In this document: in pieces, positions 15,966-28,182 of the stretch
Layout: every line of letters begins with the position of its first letter
Numbering within the stretch: the stretch's first letter is position 1
Source of the DNA: Dyadobacter linearis
GTDB lineage: Bacteria > Bacteroidota > Bacteroidia > Cytophagales > Spirosomataceae
Reading direction: 5' to 3'
Length of the DNA: 64,000 nt
Assembly (NCBI RefSeq): GCF_907165045.1
Contig: NZ_CAJRAU010000003.1
Coordinates: 124,001 to 188,000 of the forward strand
Translations under genes and position numbers: made by a program
The notes under the pieces: model-generated
The model's database searches: none
What the model was told of the DNA's origin: nothing
What the model saw: only the letters and a program-made list of their open reading frames with translations

Positions 15966-18440
15966 ATGAGCTTTACCGGAAATACTTCACTACCCATCTC
16001 CACAAACGCCGCTTACATCCTTACCGACAGCCGCCAGGTTTCTTTTCCTGAACAAAGCATTTTTTTCGCGATAAAAGGCGAAAGGCATGACGGTCACCAA
16101 TTTATCCCGGACCTGTATGCAATGGGAGTGCGCGAGTTCGTAGTAGAAGAAGCGCATTTGCCCGAACATATTAAAGAGGTAGTTGCAGTCTGGAAAGACG
16201 CCAGAGTATGGTCAGTACCGTCGGCGATCCGCGCATTGCAAAAGCTTGTTTCTGAGAAGCGCGGGCAGCTTGATATTCCAGTTGTGGGTATCGCGGGAAG
16301 TAACGGAAAAACGATCGTGAAAGAGTGGCTGGTACAGTTACTTTCTCCCGGAAACCGCATTGCAGCGAGCCCAAAAAGCTATAATTCGCAGATCGGTGTC
16401 CCGCTTTCAGTATGGAACCTGGGGGCCGAAAATACGCTGGGTATTTTTGAAGCGGGTATTTCGCAGGCGCACGAAATGGAATATCTGCAACCTGTAATGC
16501 AGCCTACGATCGGCATTTTTACCAATATCGGCTCTGCGCACGACCATGGTTTCAGGAGCCGGAAGCAGAAGATCACCGAGAAACTACGCCTTTTTACCAA
16601 AGTCAAAAAACTCTTTTACCGGAAAGATTACACGGATATTGACGAGGAGATCAGGCTGATATTGAAGCCGGTCAATGCGTTTTTACAAACTGTGAGCTGG
16701 GGAAGTCCGCGCTCGGGGGCTGATATTCAGGTAATTTTTGAAGATCGGAAAGACAAAACGCTTATTTCACTTCAGGGAAAATCGGGCGCCTATACATTTG
16801 AAACCAGTTTCCGCGATGAAGCTTCCCTTGAAAACCTGACGCATTGTATTGTTTTCATGCTCGATTTCGGCATTCCGGCGACAAGTATCCAGGACCGGAT
16901 CAGGCATTTGAAGCCCGTTTCAATGCGACTGGAACTGAAAGAGGGTATCAATCATAATTATGTGATTGACGATGCCTATAACAATGATATTCAGGGACTT
17001 TCGATGGCGCTCAACTTTCTGGGCCAGCAGGAGCAGCGGCAAAAGAAGGCAGTTATTCTTTCAGATGTTTTACAAACCGGACAAACCCCTTCCGAGATTT
17101 ACGGTTCGGTTTCAAAACTATTAAAGGAAAAAGGTATTCAGCAACTGATCGGAATTGGGCCGAATATCAGCGGACAATCGCAGCTGTTTGACTTCCCGGA
17201 TCAGGCATTTTTCCCTGACACAGATACATTTCTAAAAACATTTCCTTTCCAGTCGCTATCAGATAGTCTTATCCTGGTGAAAGGTGCGCGGCCTTTTTCG
17301 TTTGAGAAAATCGTGCACCGCTTGCAGCAAAAGGCACATGGTACCGTGCTTGAAATCAACCTCGACGCACTTTCACACAACCTCAACTACTATCGTTCGC
17401 GGGTGGGAAAAGAGACTAAAATAATGGCGATGGTGAAAGCATTTGCGTATGGAAGCGGGAGTTCAGAGGTAGCTTCTCTGCTGCAATTTCACCGCGTAGA
17501 CTACCTGGGAGTCGCTTATGCCGATGAAGGAGTGGTTTTGAGGCAAAATGGCATTACGCTGCCAATCATGGTAATGAGCCCGGCTACGCCCACTTTTGAT
17601 CTGCTTTTACAATACAAACTGGAACCCGAGATTTATAGCCATCGCGTGCTGGAAGACTGGATTTCTTATATTGATAAAAAAGAAAAAGGCACTTATATTC
17701 CTTCCATTCACCTGAAACTGGATACAGGAATGCACCGGCTGGGATTTGTAGCGGATGATCTTCCCTGGCTGATTGGAAAATTGAAGCAGAATTCGTCGAT
17801 CAAAGTCGCCAGCATATTCTCGCATTTGGTGGGAGCCGACGATGGTGTTCACAATGAGTTTTCAAAACACCAATATGATTTATTTACCGGCGGTGCTGCG
17901 CAAATAGAAGAGGCACTCGGTTATGAAACGATAAAGCATATCCTCAATTCTGCCGGAATCGTGCGTTTCCAAGACTTCAAGCTGGATATGGTTCGGCTTG
18001 GAATTGGATTATACGGCGTAGAAGCGACCGGACAAGATCAGAATGCATTGCAGCCTGCGGGCACATTAAAGACAGTTATATCTCAAATTAAATACCTAAC
18101 CACGGGCGAAACCGTCGGTTATAGCAGGAAAGGCCAGATCGACCACGATTCGGCGATCGCTACCCTTGCAATCGGTTACGCCGACGGCTACGACAGGCGG
18201 CTTGGGAATGGTGTCGGGCAGGTGTTCGTAAATGGAACCCTTTGCCCGACAATCGGTAATATCTGCATGGATATGACCATGGTGGATGTAACCAATGCAA
18301 ATGCTGCGGAAGGTGACGAAGTGATCATTTTTGGCAAAGAAGTAACCATTATCGACCTTGCCAAAAAGATCGGCACTATTCCCTATGAGATCCTGACGGG
18401 AATAGGCGACCGGGTAAAACGTGTTTTTTATAAAGAATAG
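15966..18440 (+). CDS. murF-alr: Bifunctional UDP-MurNAc-tripeptide:D-Ala-D-Ala ligase / alanine racemase (MurF-Alr fusion)
   Basis: 824 residues joining two cell-wall enzymes. Residues 1 to about 455 are MurF, with the ATP loop 'GIAGSNGKTIVKEWL' and 'DDAYNNDIQGLSMAL'; it adds D-Ala-D-Ala to the UDP-MurNAc-tripeptide. Residues about 460-824 are a PLP-dependent alanine racemase starting 'LEINLDALSHNLNYY', with the PLP lysine in 'MAMVKAFAYGSG'. The fusion is known in Bacteroidota and couples D-Ala supply with its use. The canonical 'KANAYGHG' reads 'KAFAYGSG' here. Its stop lies 1 bp from the convergent ppk1 stop. Confidence 0.96.
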   Translation: MSFTGNTSLPISTNAAYILTDSRQVSFPEQSIFFAIKGERHDGHQFIPDLYAMGVREFVVEEAHLPEHIKEVVAVWKDARVWSVPSAIRALQKLVSEKRGQLDIPVVGIAGSNGKTIVKEWLVQLLSPGNRIAASPKSYNSQIGVPLSVWNLGAENTLGIFEAGISQAHEMEYLQPVMQPTIGIFTNIGSAHDHGFRSRKQKITEKLRLFTKVKKLFYRKDYTDIDEEIRLILKPVNAFLQTVSWGSPRSGADIQVIFEDRKDKTLISLQGKSGAYTFETSFRDEASLENLTHCIVFMLDFGIPATSIQDRIRHLKPVSMRLELKEGINHNYVIDDAYNNDIQGLSMALNFLGQQEQRQKKAVILSDVLQTGQTPSEIYGSVSKLLKEKGIQQLIGIGPNISGQSQLFDFPDQAFFPDTDTFLKTFPFQSLSDSLILVKGARPFSFEKIVHRLQQKAHGTVLEINLDALSHNLNYYRSRVGKETKIMAMVKAFAYGSGSSEVASLLQFHRVDYLGVAYADEGVVLRQNGITLPIMVMSPATPTFDLLLQYKLEPEIYSHRVLEDWISYIDKKEKGTYIPSIHLKLDTGMHRLGFVADDLPWLIGKLKQNSSIKVASIFSHLVGADDGVHNEFSKHQYDLFTGGAAQIEEALGYETIKHILNSAGIVRFQDFKLDMVRLGIGLYGVEATGQDQNALQPAGTLKTVISQIKYLTTGETVGYSRKGQIDHDSAIATLAIGYADGYDRRLGNGVGQVFVNGTLCPTIGNICMDMTMVDVTNANAAEGDEVIIFGKEVTIIDLAKKIGTIPYEILTGIGDRVKRVFYKE

Positions 18441-18441
18441 C

Positions 18442-20751
18442 TTACTGCCCGGTTGTTTCTTCCTGAACTTCCGGCGTAGTCAATTCCGCTTCTACTTCTT
18501 TGATTTCGAGCTGTTTGTCTTCTGTTTCAAACAGATGTGTGCGCAGTACTTCGTCCAGGGTCACATTGTAAAATGCCTTGTGCACGTTCAGCGGCTCCAC
18601 ACCGTCCTCGATCTCGCATTTGATGTAAGAACCATCTTCCTGCAATTCGTAAGAATTCACATTGTCCATGAGGCTGTATGCCAGAATATGGATCGCCTCC
18701 TGGCGCACACGCGGGTCAACAAGCTTGAAAAGTGACTCAATGCGTCTATCGAAACTTCGCACCATCGCGTCCGCGCTACCTCCGTACACCAGCGGATTAC
18801 CGTCCTGGTGGAAGTAAAATATCCGCGAATGTTCCAGAAAGTCCCCTACCAGAGATCTCACCGTTATATTCTCGCTAAGTCCCTGACGTTTCGGCCGCAA
18901 GCAGCACATTCCCCTCACAATCAGACGAATAGGCACACCAGCTTCCGAAGCTTTGTACAGTTCCAAAATCGTATCCTTGTCTTCCAGCGAGTTGATTTTA
19001 ATACAAATACCACTTTTCAGTCCCGCTCTTGCATTGTCGGCCTCCTGCTGGATCAACTCAATAAGCTTGGCCCGCATATAACGCGGCGCTGTGATCAGGT
19101 TTTGGTATTCAGTGGGAATTGAATGTCCTGTGATTACATTGAAAAACTCGGAGATATCGTGGGTGTATTCTTCATTGGAAGTCAGCAGCCCGGTATCCGT
19201 GTAAAGTCTCGACGTATCTTCATTGTAGTTTCCGCTCGAAAGGTGCGCGTATCGCAATACCCTGTTTCCTTCATTACGGACGATCAGGAGCAATTTTGTG
19301 TGTGTTTTTAACAAACCTATTCCGTAAATAACAAAGCAGCCCGCTTTTTGCAGCCGCTGTGCTTCGCGAATATTGTTCTCTTCGTCAAATCGGGCTTTCA
19401 CCTCGAACAAAACGGCCACGTGCTTTCCGTTTTCTGCTGCATGCAAAAGTGCTTCCGTAACGCGGGAGTTCTTGGCCAGCCGGTAAATGGTCAGCTTGAT
19501 TGACAACACTTTGGGATCTTCTGCGGCCTGTTCCAGCAATTGCAAAACGGGCTCAAAGTTGTTATAGGGGTGATGCAGGAGGATATCCCGCTCGCGCATG
19601 GTTTCGAAAATATCCGGAATACGTTCCCTGTCCAGTCCAAGCGGCGGTACCGGCGGGTGGATCGGAGGAATCTGGTCTTTAAATTCCGGGTGTTTGATAA
19701 TGTTCCAGAATGCGGTATAATCGATCAGTCCCTGCGTCGGAAAAACGTTGTAATCATCTATCTCCCAGCGCTTTTTGATCAGGCTCAATAGGTCGGGATT
19801 AATATCCGGCTCGACTGAAACCTGCACGACGCGGCCTAATCTCCGGCTTTTTATCTTTTGTTTGATCTCATCAATAAAATCTGCTTCAATATCATCGCTT
19901 TCTTCCAATGTAAAATCACCGTTTCGAAGGATGCGGAAGAGGTTCGTGGAAACGATGTCCACATTTCTATAAAGCTTATTGATATACTTTCTGACAATAT
20001 TCTCGATCGGCAGGAACAGCAGCTCATCTTCGCGCTCGATTACATAAAAACGCGGTAAATTAAGCGGCAGCTGTACAAATGACAGTTTCCTGTCTTCCTC
20101 CGAGGTGGTACCTTTCACCTGCGTAATTACGCCCAGCACAAGCACTTTTGCGAGCAGGACCGGGAAAGCGTGCGTGTAGTCGAAGAGCATTGGTGTGAGC
20201 ATCGGGTAAACCGTCCGCTCAAAATATTCTTCGACAGCAATTTTTTCTTCGTCCACCACTTCATCCAGACCTACTATCCTGAAACCGTGTTTGGTAAATA
20301 GCGGCTCCAACTGGCTGGTATAGCATTCATTTTGCCGGCGCACGAACTCATGGATCTCACGCATCATTACCTTCCGGAAAGGTATCTCCCGCAATCCGGA
20401 ATAGTCGAGACGCTCTTTGCCAAAATCGAGGTAATTATACAGGCTACCAACCCGGATAGTGAAAAATTCATCGAGATTGGAAGAGGTAATAGCTAGGAAT
20501 TTAAGCCTGTCGAACAGGTTTCTCTCTTCATCAAGCGCCTGATCCAGCACCCGGTCGTTGAATTTAAGCCAGCTCAGGTCGCGACTGATCATATCGCTTT
20601 GCTGCACCTGGGTATGTACCTTTTCCGTCGAGCTGACGATCTTGTGCTCTTCCGTCGGGGCTATCTGTTTGGTGCTTTTGAAAAAGGCAAGCAGGTTATT
20701 CAGTTTGCCTTTCTTTTCACTGCTATATGTATGGTCGGCTGAATCGGACAT
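18442..20751 (-). CDS. ppk1: Polyphosphate kinase 1
   Basis: 769 residues. It polymerises the gamma phosphate of ATP into polyphosphate reversibly. The N-terminal domain begins around residue 55 ('ISRDLSWLKFNDRVLDQA') after a Lys/Ser-rich extension of about 50 residues. The catalytic domain has 'LFEVKARFDEENNI' and the phospho-accepting His in 'GIGLLKTHTKLLLI', followed by 'YAHLSSGNYNEDT' and 'FVGGSADAMVRSFD'-like ('YGGSADAMVRSFDRR') motifs. The C-terminal tail is Glu-rich. The gene converges on murF-alr with a 1-bp gap, leaving no room for separate terminators. Confidence 0.96.
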   Translation of the reverse strand: MSDSADHTYSSEKKGKLNNLLAFFKSTKQIAPTEEHKIVSSTEKVHTQVQQSDMISRDLSWLKFNDRVLDQALDEERNLFDRLKFLAITSSNLDEFFTIRVGSLYNYLDFGKERLDYSGLREIPFRKVMMREIHEFVRRQNECYTSQLEPLFTKHGFRIVGLDEVVDEEKIAVEEYFERTVYPMLTPMLFDYTHAFPVLLAKVLVLGVITQVKGTTSEEDRKLSFVQLPLNLPRFYVIEREDELLFLPIENIVRKYINKLYRNVDIVSTNLFRILRNGDFTLEESDDIEADFIDEIKQKIKSRRLGRVVQVSVEPDINPDLLSLIKKRWEIDDYNVFPTQGLIDYTAFWNIIKHPEFKDQIPPIHPPVPPLGLDRERIPDIFETMRERDILLHHPYNNFEPVLQLLEQAAEDPKVLSIKLTIYRLAKNSRVTEALLHAAENGKHVAVLFEVKARFDEENNIREAQRLQKAGCFVIYGIGLLKTHTKLLLIVRNEGNRVLRYAHLSSGNYNEDTSRLYTDTGLLTSNEEYTHDISEFFNVITGHSIPTEYQNLITAPRYMRAKLIELIQQEADNARAGLKSGICIKINSLEDKDTILELYKASEAGVPIRLIVRGMCCLRPKRQGLSENITVRSLVGDFLEHSRIFYFHQDGNPLVYGGSADAMVRSFDRRIESLFKLVDPRVRQEAIHILAYSLMDNVNSYELQEDGSYIKCEIEDGVEPLNVHKAFYNVTLDEVLRTHLFETEDKQLEIKEVEAELTTPEVQEETTGQ

Positions 20752-20850
20752 AAAATCTGTATTGATAATGTAAAAAACTTACTAAAATTCCAACGAATGT
20801 AAATAATCTATTGTTTCCACCCGGATGAAGTTTCTGTTAAATTTTGGAAC

Positions 20851-20890
20851 AAAAAGAAACGGATGACTGCCATTGACAGCCACCCGTTTC
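20851..20890 (-). terminator. Intrinsic terminator of gyrB
   Basis: GAAACGG (20856-20862) pairs with CCGTTTC (20884-20890), extended by partial pairing of TG-CTG with CAG-CA, and on the minus strand is followed by TTTTTG. It begins 26 bp after the gyrB stop. Confidence 0.75.
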
Positions 20891-20915
20891 AAGAAATCCG
20901 GTATGAAATCAAAGG

Positions 20916-22883
<1,968 letters not shown>

Positions 22884-22925
22884 TCACCTGAATAAAAAGT
22901 GCCAATTTTCGGCCTTTTAAGCATG

Positions 22926-22933
22926 CAAAGATA
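22926..22933 (-). promoter_or_regulatory. Putative -7 promoter box of gyrB
   Basis: On the minus strand it reads TATCTTTG, matching TAnnTTTG, 54 bp upstream of the gyrB ATG. A GACGCG/CGCGTC hairpin (22963-22982) lies at the distance where the -33 element would be expected; no TTTG is seen there. Confidence 0.45.
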
Positions 22934-23068
22934 CGATTTTTTTCGCAGGATTCCAGCCTTCGGACGCGATTTAATGCGCGTCGCAGGAGCATCTGGAAAT
23001 ATTAAATAACCAATATTGCAGCTGAGTAATCAAACGGTAAATTAAGACGGGAAATATCGCCGCGCCAC

Positions 23069-24766
23069 CTACTGTAGAGTAAGTCCCGCGGTAGTTACCA
23101 GCAACGATTTATCAAGCAGAAAAAACGCTTTTTCACCCTCGTCGCTCACATCCAGGATACCGAGATCGTAAGCTCCGGCAGCGAGATCATCTTTCCGGAA
23201 AAATGAGTGAAACCCCGGTTTATAGTAGGTCCCGTTCGCGACGATCTTCTCCCTGGCCTCCACTTTCGGATTAGCATTCGCCAGGTGCAGCTGCCCGTTC
23301 TGCCGGTCTTTTAAAACCAGGAAACGGTCTCCCAAAAGTCCTTTACGTGCAGGAAGCTCAGTGCTGGAAATGAAATAGTGGGTCAATATCTCTACCTTCT
23401 CTCTCGAAAGCCGCTCCATATCCCACTTCTCCATATAGATTTGGTAATCCACTTCTGAGCGCCGGGCGGCGGCAAACATGGAATCCAACTGCGGCTTTTC
23501 AACGACAGGATCCGGTAAATGGAAAAAGCCCTTTTCGTAGCCCGGCGTGAGATAAAAATCTGCATTGCGCGTGATCGATTTCTCGACCGAAAACATATTG
23601 CGGTTAGTCTTCCAGTTATATACATCTGCCAGATAAGTCGTTTTCTGCCCGGCCACCATACCCGTGAATTTGTAGTACGAATAGGCGCAGTAAAAAATAC
23701 TCAGTCCGATCACCACCGTGAGTACTGATTTTTTCCTGAAAAAAGCGGCGTAATCGATCAGCATCAGGTAGAAGATTACTGTCGCCAGCGACGCATAGAT
23801 CTGGAAGCGACTGGCGATAGTGCTGCCGGCCCACGACCGGAAAATCGCGATCACGGTGCTCGTGATAAAAATGAAAGCGAAGAGTGCCAGTAATTCGACA
23901 GTGCCCGGCTTTACAGTCACAGGTTCATTGAAGTAAGTGCGCGCAATTTTGAACACAATAAATACCATGAATGCCACCATAACGATACCCCAAACAGCCG
24001 ACCATAATACCGGCTGTGACCAAAGCGACATGCTCGATCCGATAAAACCAAAAAGTGAGGACAGGAAGCTGATCACATCATTCGGTAACTTTCCTGCCTG
24101 CCCGGATTCGTAGCCTATGATGTAAATCAGAAAGCAGGTGATCATGAACACAGTCGTCAGGATCGCACGTTTGAAATCCTTTAAACACAGAAAATAGAAA
24201 ATGATGGCGGGAAAGGATAATATGCCATTTCCGTGCGTAAAAGTGGCCAGGAAACAGCAAAACATTGCTCCGTAAAATGCGGGGTTACTGCGGCGGGAAA
24301 CCAGGATAATTGCAGTGACTGTGAACGCAGTAAGGTAAGAATGCTGCATTCCTGTCAGCGCCCAATTGGAAATTTCGTGGTAAAGCGGCTGAAGAAACAA
24401 GAACGGCGCCGGCAGAAAATAAATGAGCGGCAGCCTCGACTTTTTGAACTCTAAGTATAGAAAATAGAAGATGTAAATAAGGTTGACCGAGACCAGGACA
24501 ATGTAAAACCGGAAATTGAGCCGGCCCGTCGCGTAATATTCCATTAGTGAAATAAAACGCGGAACAGCTGCCTTATGATCGTTAAACGTCCTGAACATTT
24601 CTTTCAATACGCCGGCGACACCTAATCCCCCCTGGGAGATCGTTTCGATAAACTGGATTAGAAGAAAGTCGTCCTGATATGGAAAATTGACTGCGTAGTA
24701 GTAGTTATAAATAACAAAAATGAATGCTACAAAGAAAATAACCGCCACCGCTAGGATTCGCTGCAT
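23069..24766 (-). CDS. Polytopic membrane protein, possibly GT-C-type glycosyltransferase
   Basis: 565 residues with about ten to eleven membrane helices followed by a soluble C-terminal domain of about 160 residues. After the first helix, the short extracytoplasmic loop holds an acidic pair, Asp32-Asp33 in 'NFPYQDDFLLIQF', the position where GT-C glycosyltransferases carry their catalytic acid motif. That, and the overall plan, is the only basis for the suggestion; I do not recognise the family. The C-terminal domain is probably periplasmic. It stands alone between gyrB and the cytochrome gene. Confidence 0.7.
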   Translation of the reverse strand: MQRILAVAVIFFVAFIFVIYNYYYAVNFPYQDDFLLIQFIETISQGGLGVAGVLKEMFRTFNDHKAAVPRFISLMEYYATGRLNFRFYIVLVSVNLIYIFYFLYLEFKKSRLPLIYFLPAPFLFLQPLYHEISNWALTGMQHSYLTAFTVTAIILVSRRSNPAFYGAMFCCFLATFTHGNGILSFPAIIFYFLCLKDFKRAILTTVFMITCFLIYIIGYESGQAGKLPNDVISFLSSLFGFIGSSMSLWSQPVLWSAVWGIVMVAFMVFIVFKIARTYFNEPVTVKPGTVELLALFAFIFITSTVIAIFRSWAGSTIASRFQIYASLATVIFYLMLIDYAAFFRKKSVLTVVIGLSIFYCAYSYYKFTGMVAGQKTTYLADVYNWKTNRNMFSVEKSITRNADFYLTPGYEKGFFHLPDPVVEKPQLDSMFAAARRSEVDYQIYMEKWDMERLSREKVEILTHYFISSTELPARKGLLGDRFLVLKDRQNGQLHLANANPKVEAREKIVANGTYYKPGFHSFFRKDDLAAGAYDLGILDVSDEGEKAFFLLDKSLLVTTAGLTLQ

Positions 24767-24910
24767 AAACCGTACAAATAGATGAGGAGTATTCCGGTCC
24801 TTGAAGAAATAAACATCAGCTGGCCGGTATCAGGCAAAAATAACCCATTAGTAGTTATTCTCAAATTTTCCCGCATTTCTTAAAGCGCCGGTTACTAAAC
24901 ACTACAAATG

Positions 24911-24940
24911 AGAACGAGCCGCCTTCCGGCAGCTCGTTTT
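24911..24940. terminator. Hairpin terminator after the ThuA/cytochrome operon
   Basis: AACGAGC (24913-24919) pairs with GCTCGTT (24932-24938), with an inner GCC/GGC pair, 26 bp after the stop of the cytochrome gene. The U-tract is weak on the minus strand (TTCTCATTTG) and better on the plus strand. Confidence 0.5.
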
Positions 24941-24965
24941 CGTTAAATCCTGTTCTTTTATTCTA

Positions 24966-27900
24966 TTACATCTTCTCCATCGGATGCTCTTTCAAAAGCT
25001 GCTCAGGGGAGTAAAAATCCTTTTTGCTCTCGGTAGCAGCACGTACCTGCTTCACTTTTTCGGGTGAAATTGCCGCCCCCTTGTTGCCAAATGAATTTCT
25101 GACGTAAGTAAGTACCGCCGCGATCTCGTCGTCTTTCAGTAGTCCACCGAAAGGCGTCATTGGAACCTGCCCGGGATACTTTTTACCACTCACTTCTATC
25201 GGCCCCAGCAGACCTTTCAGTGCCAGCTTGATGAGCCTTTCATCGCTTCCCAATACCCAGTTAGTATTGTTAAGCGGCGGGAATCCGGCTGCGGCCAACC
25301 CTTTTCCATCGGGCTGGTGACAGGTTGCGCAATAGCCTTCTTTGGCATAAATCTGCCTTCCCTGATTAAAAAGGATCAGATCGTTTCCTTTCAGAGAGGT
25401 TTTGGCAACGTCCTCTTTTTCTTTTTTAACATTCTCTCCTTTTAAATGTGCCTCTGCTGCCTCAAAAGCGCGGATTGTCCAATCATCAAGCGGCATTTTC
25501 TTCGCTTCTGCAAGGATAGGTAATCCTTTTTCCTTGCCGATCCACGAAGCAGCCACAATCGCAACGAGCCGCACCCGGCTATTCTCGTCTTTTACAGCCT
25601 GCATTAGTAACTCGGCCTGATCAGGCACCTGGTGTCCCGTGTAACGCACCACTTCCACCGCCGCAGCACGTGCGTGGTAATCTTTGGCTTTCAGGAGTTG
25701 TTTCAGCAGTTTCTGATCCACTTTATTCAATCCCCAGCTTACCCACAAACCTTCCAGCAAATGGTGCTCATACCTTGGATCGTTTTTGTCCAGGCCGGCG
25801 ATCCAGGTATTCATTTTCGTCAAAACTTCTGTCGCGTTACGACCTCGAAGCTCTCTTCTCGTGCGGTATCTGGTTCGGTATTCAGGCAGTTTCAAATTAT
25901 CCAAAAGCACCTCAATACTCGCCCCGTCCACTTTTGCCGGCGTAACCAGCGGGCGGGAAGGGTAAGTAATACGGTAAACCCGGCCATGTGAATGGTCACG
26001 CAAAGGATCGCGCGCATTGTGCTGCATGTGGCCGATCAGGATATTGTGCCAGTCGATCACATACAGCGATCCGTCCGGCGCAAACTCCATATCCACAGGT
26101 CGGAAGTTGCGATCCTCACTTACTACCAGATCCTGACGGTGGCGGCTTTTGTACCCCGTCCCGTCGTCGACCAAAGTATGTTCTTTTGTTCCTAAAAATC
26201 CGATCGTGTTATTGATCAGGAAATCTCCCTGTAATTCGTCGGGAAAATGGCGGCTGGATACGAATTCCAGGCCGGAAGTAGGACGCACGCGATGTTTTTC
26301 TTCAATCAATTGCACTGACTTGTGCGTAGACTCGCCATATCTCGGCAATACAGAGCCCGGCATCATCCACCTTACATCGGGACTGGATGTTTCCGCAAAA
26401 AACGGCTGGCCCCAATCGTCGAATGCAATACCCCAAGGATTGGGAATTGAGAGCTGCGCAGTACGTTCCAGTTTTTTTAATTGCGGCGCGTACCTGTAAA
26501 AACCGCCATTGGTCGCACGCACCGGGCCGTAAGAAGTTTCCACATTGGTATGCAGGAAAACACCCTCGCCGGAGTAAATAGCCCCAGATGGATCAACTGT
26601 AAATGCGTGGCTGTTGTGGTGCGTATCATGGTCGTCGAATCCGCTCAGCAGGATCTCCATTTTATCCGCCTTATCATCGCCATTCGTATCGGTGAAAAAT
26701 TTCAGATTGGTACCGGCCGAAACGTAGACGCCTTCCGGCGCTATCTCGAAACCCAGCGGTAAGTGCAGACCGTCGGCAAAAACCGTTTGCTTGTCTGCCC
26801 TACCATCGTTATTGGTATCTTCAAGGATGATAATCTTGTCGTCAGGCTTGGTATCACCCGGCTTATAGTGCGGGTAGCTCGGCATGGTCGCAACCCACAG
26901 GCGACCTTTGTTATCGAAAGACATTTGCATAGGCTTAGCAAGGTCCGGGAACTCCTCTTCCGAAGCGAAAAGCTCGATTTTATAACCTTCCGGCACTTTT
27001 AATTTACCTAATGCATCCTTGCCGTAGAGGTATTCAAGACTGCCATTTTTTTCCGGGTTAAAATTCGTCTTAACCGGAGGAAGCGGCTTTGTATTTTTAT
27101 CCGCAGCGGCCAGATCCGTTTTCTGTCCTTTTGAAGCTGCCAGCCACACCGCCTTGTCGCGGATATCCGTCATTTCCCGGATCTTTTCTATTTCCGCAGG
27201 ATAATTGTCAGGCCCAAACGGATTGTACCTTCTGCCATAAACGTGCACGCCGTTCGGGACCTTGATATCGTTGTGCCACATCCAGTTTTTCTCGTCTACC
27301 GCATCATGGATCAGCTTTCTGTTCGCCTCTGCTTTTGGCGCAGCTTTTCCGAATACCTGATCGGCCAGCAATACGCCCAACTTCTTGTAACCTTCGGCGT
27401 TCAGCTGCGAACCGTCGATCGTAAGTGGCTCCTGGGTATCTGCATACCATTTTTGAGACGGGGTAAATGCATCCACGAACAATACTTTATTCTGGTCCGC
27501 GACCTCTTTCATTGCCTTCGAATAGAGGGACAGGTTCTCATTCTCCTTTTTACCGTTAGGTAAATCATAAGTACCAGACAGATCTTCGAATGCAATAGGA
27601 GAAACGATCGCCAGCTTGGGTGCCGTAGAGCCGTTGTATTTCTGGGTTAATGTGTATTTGATGAATGCATCCAGCTCAGCCTTGTAGTTGGCCAGCCCTT
27701 CTTTACCCTGAAAAGATTCATTATAACCAAAAAAAGCAATGATCACGTCGGCTTTGAGGCGGGTTAACCATTGATCGGGCGTATCGAAATGACCTTCACT
27801 TTGTGACGGATTAGCCAGCTCTGTCTGAAATTTTTCAGCTCCCGGAAAAGCCCAGGGAGAATTGCGGCTCGAATGCGGCCTGAAACCCGGCGTGTCGCCA

Positions 27901-28139
27901 CCGTCGCACATATTGCGGATAAAAAGCTCGTTCTGCGGATAACGCACGTGGAGCTCCGTCTCAAAGTTGTCGTAATTCATCATTCTGGAACCCAGATTGT
28001 TTCCTAGCAAAACAATGTGAGAGCCTTTCTGAATAGCAATGGAAGCGGTTTGATTGAATTTGAATGCACTGAATGCGATCAACGCCAATCCAAATGCAAT
28101 AAGCGATACGTGAACGCTGATTTTCCTGGGTTTAGACAT
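24966..28139 (-). CDS. PVC-type multidomain protein: SGNH-like domain, sugar dehydrogenase-like beta-propeller, HEAT repeats, cytochrome c
   Basis: 1057 residues. An N-terminal membrane/signal segment (about 8-27) precedes an SGNH-hydrolase-like domain (about 40-260). Next comes a propeller of the membrane-bound glucose dehydrogenase-like type (about 370-740, with 'GRLWVATMPSYPHYKPG', 'PWGIAFDDWGQPFF' and 'MEFAPDGSLYVIDWH'), then HEAT-like helices (about 770-890). The C-terminal cytochrome c has heme motif CATCH at 937-941 and a Met ligand candidate in 'VPMTPFGG'. The SGNH block I reads GNNLG (46-50) rather than GDSL, and block V reads DGSQ (242-245) rather than DGxH, so hydrolase activity looks lost. 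A periplasmic oxidation role is inferred. It lies 43 bp downstream of the ThuA gene. Confidence 0.85.
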   Translation of the reverse strand: MSKPRKISVHVSLIAFGLALIAFSAFKFNQTASIAIQKGSHIVLLGNNLGSRMMNYDNFETELHVRYPQNELFIRNMCDGGDTPGFRPHSSRNSPWAFPGAEKFQTELANPSQSEGHFDTPDQWLTRLKADVIIAFFGYNESFQGKEGLANYKAELDAFIKYTLTQKYNGSTAPKLAIVSPIAFEDLSGTYDLPNGKKENENLSLYSKAMKEVADQNKVLFVDAFTPSQKWYADTQEPLTIDGSQLNAEGYKKLGVLLADQVFGKAAPKAEANRKLIHDAVDEKNWMWHNDIKVPNGVHVYGRRYNPFGPDNYPAEIEKIREMTDIRDKAVWLAASKGQKTDLAAADKNTKPLPPVKTNFNPEKNGSLEYLYGKDALGKLKVPEGYKIELFASEEEFPDLAKPMQMSFDNKGRLWVATMPSYPHYKPGDTKPDDKIIILEDTNNDGRADKQTVFADGLHLPLGFEIAPEGVYVSAGTNLKFFTDTNGDDKADKMEILLSGFDDHDTHHNSHAFTVDPSGAIYSGEGVFLHTNVETSYGPVRATNGGFYRYAPQLKKLERTAQLSIPNPWGIAFDDWGQPFFAETSSPDVRWMMPGSVLPRYGESTHKSVQLIEEKHRVRPTSGLEFVSSRHFPDELQGDFLINNTIGFLGTKEHTLVDDGTGYKSRHRQDLVVSEDRNFRPVDMEFAPDGSLYVIDWHNILIGHMQHNARDPLRDHSHGRVYRITYPSRPLVTPAKVDGASIEVLLDNLKLPEYRTRYRTRRELRGRNATEVLTKMNTWIAGLDKNDPRYEHHLLEGLWVSWGLNKVDQKLLKQLLKAKDYHARAAAVEVVRYTGHQVPDQAELLMQAVKDENSRVRLVAIVAASWIGKEKGLPILAEAKKMPLDDWTIRAFEAAEAHLKGENVKKEKEDVAKTSLKGNDLILFNQGRQIYAKEGYCATCHQPDGKGLAAAGFPPLNNTNWVLGSDERLIKLALKGLLGPIEVSGKKYPGQVPMTPFGGLLKDDEIAAVLTYVRNSFGNKGAAISPEKVKQVRAATESKKDFYSPEQLLKEHPMEKM

Positions 28140-28182
28140 TTTAATTCGTAATTCTTAGGTTGGGATTAGGAAGTATGCGGTA

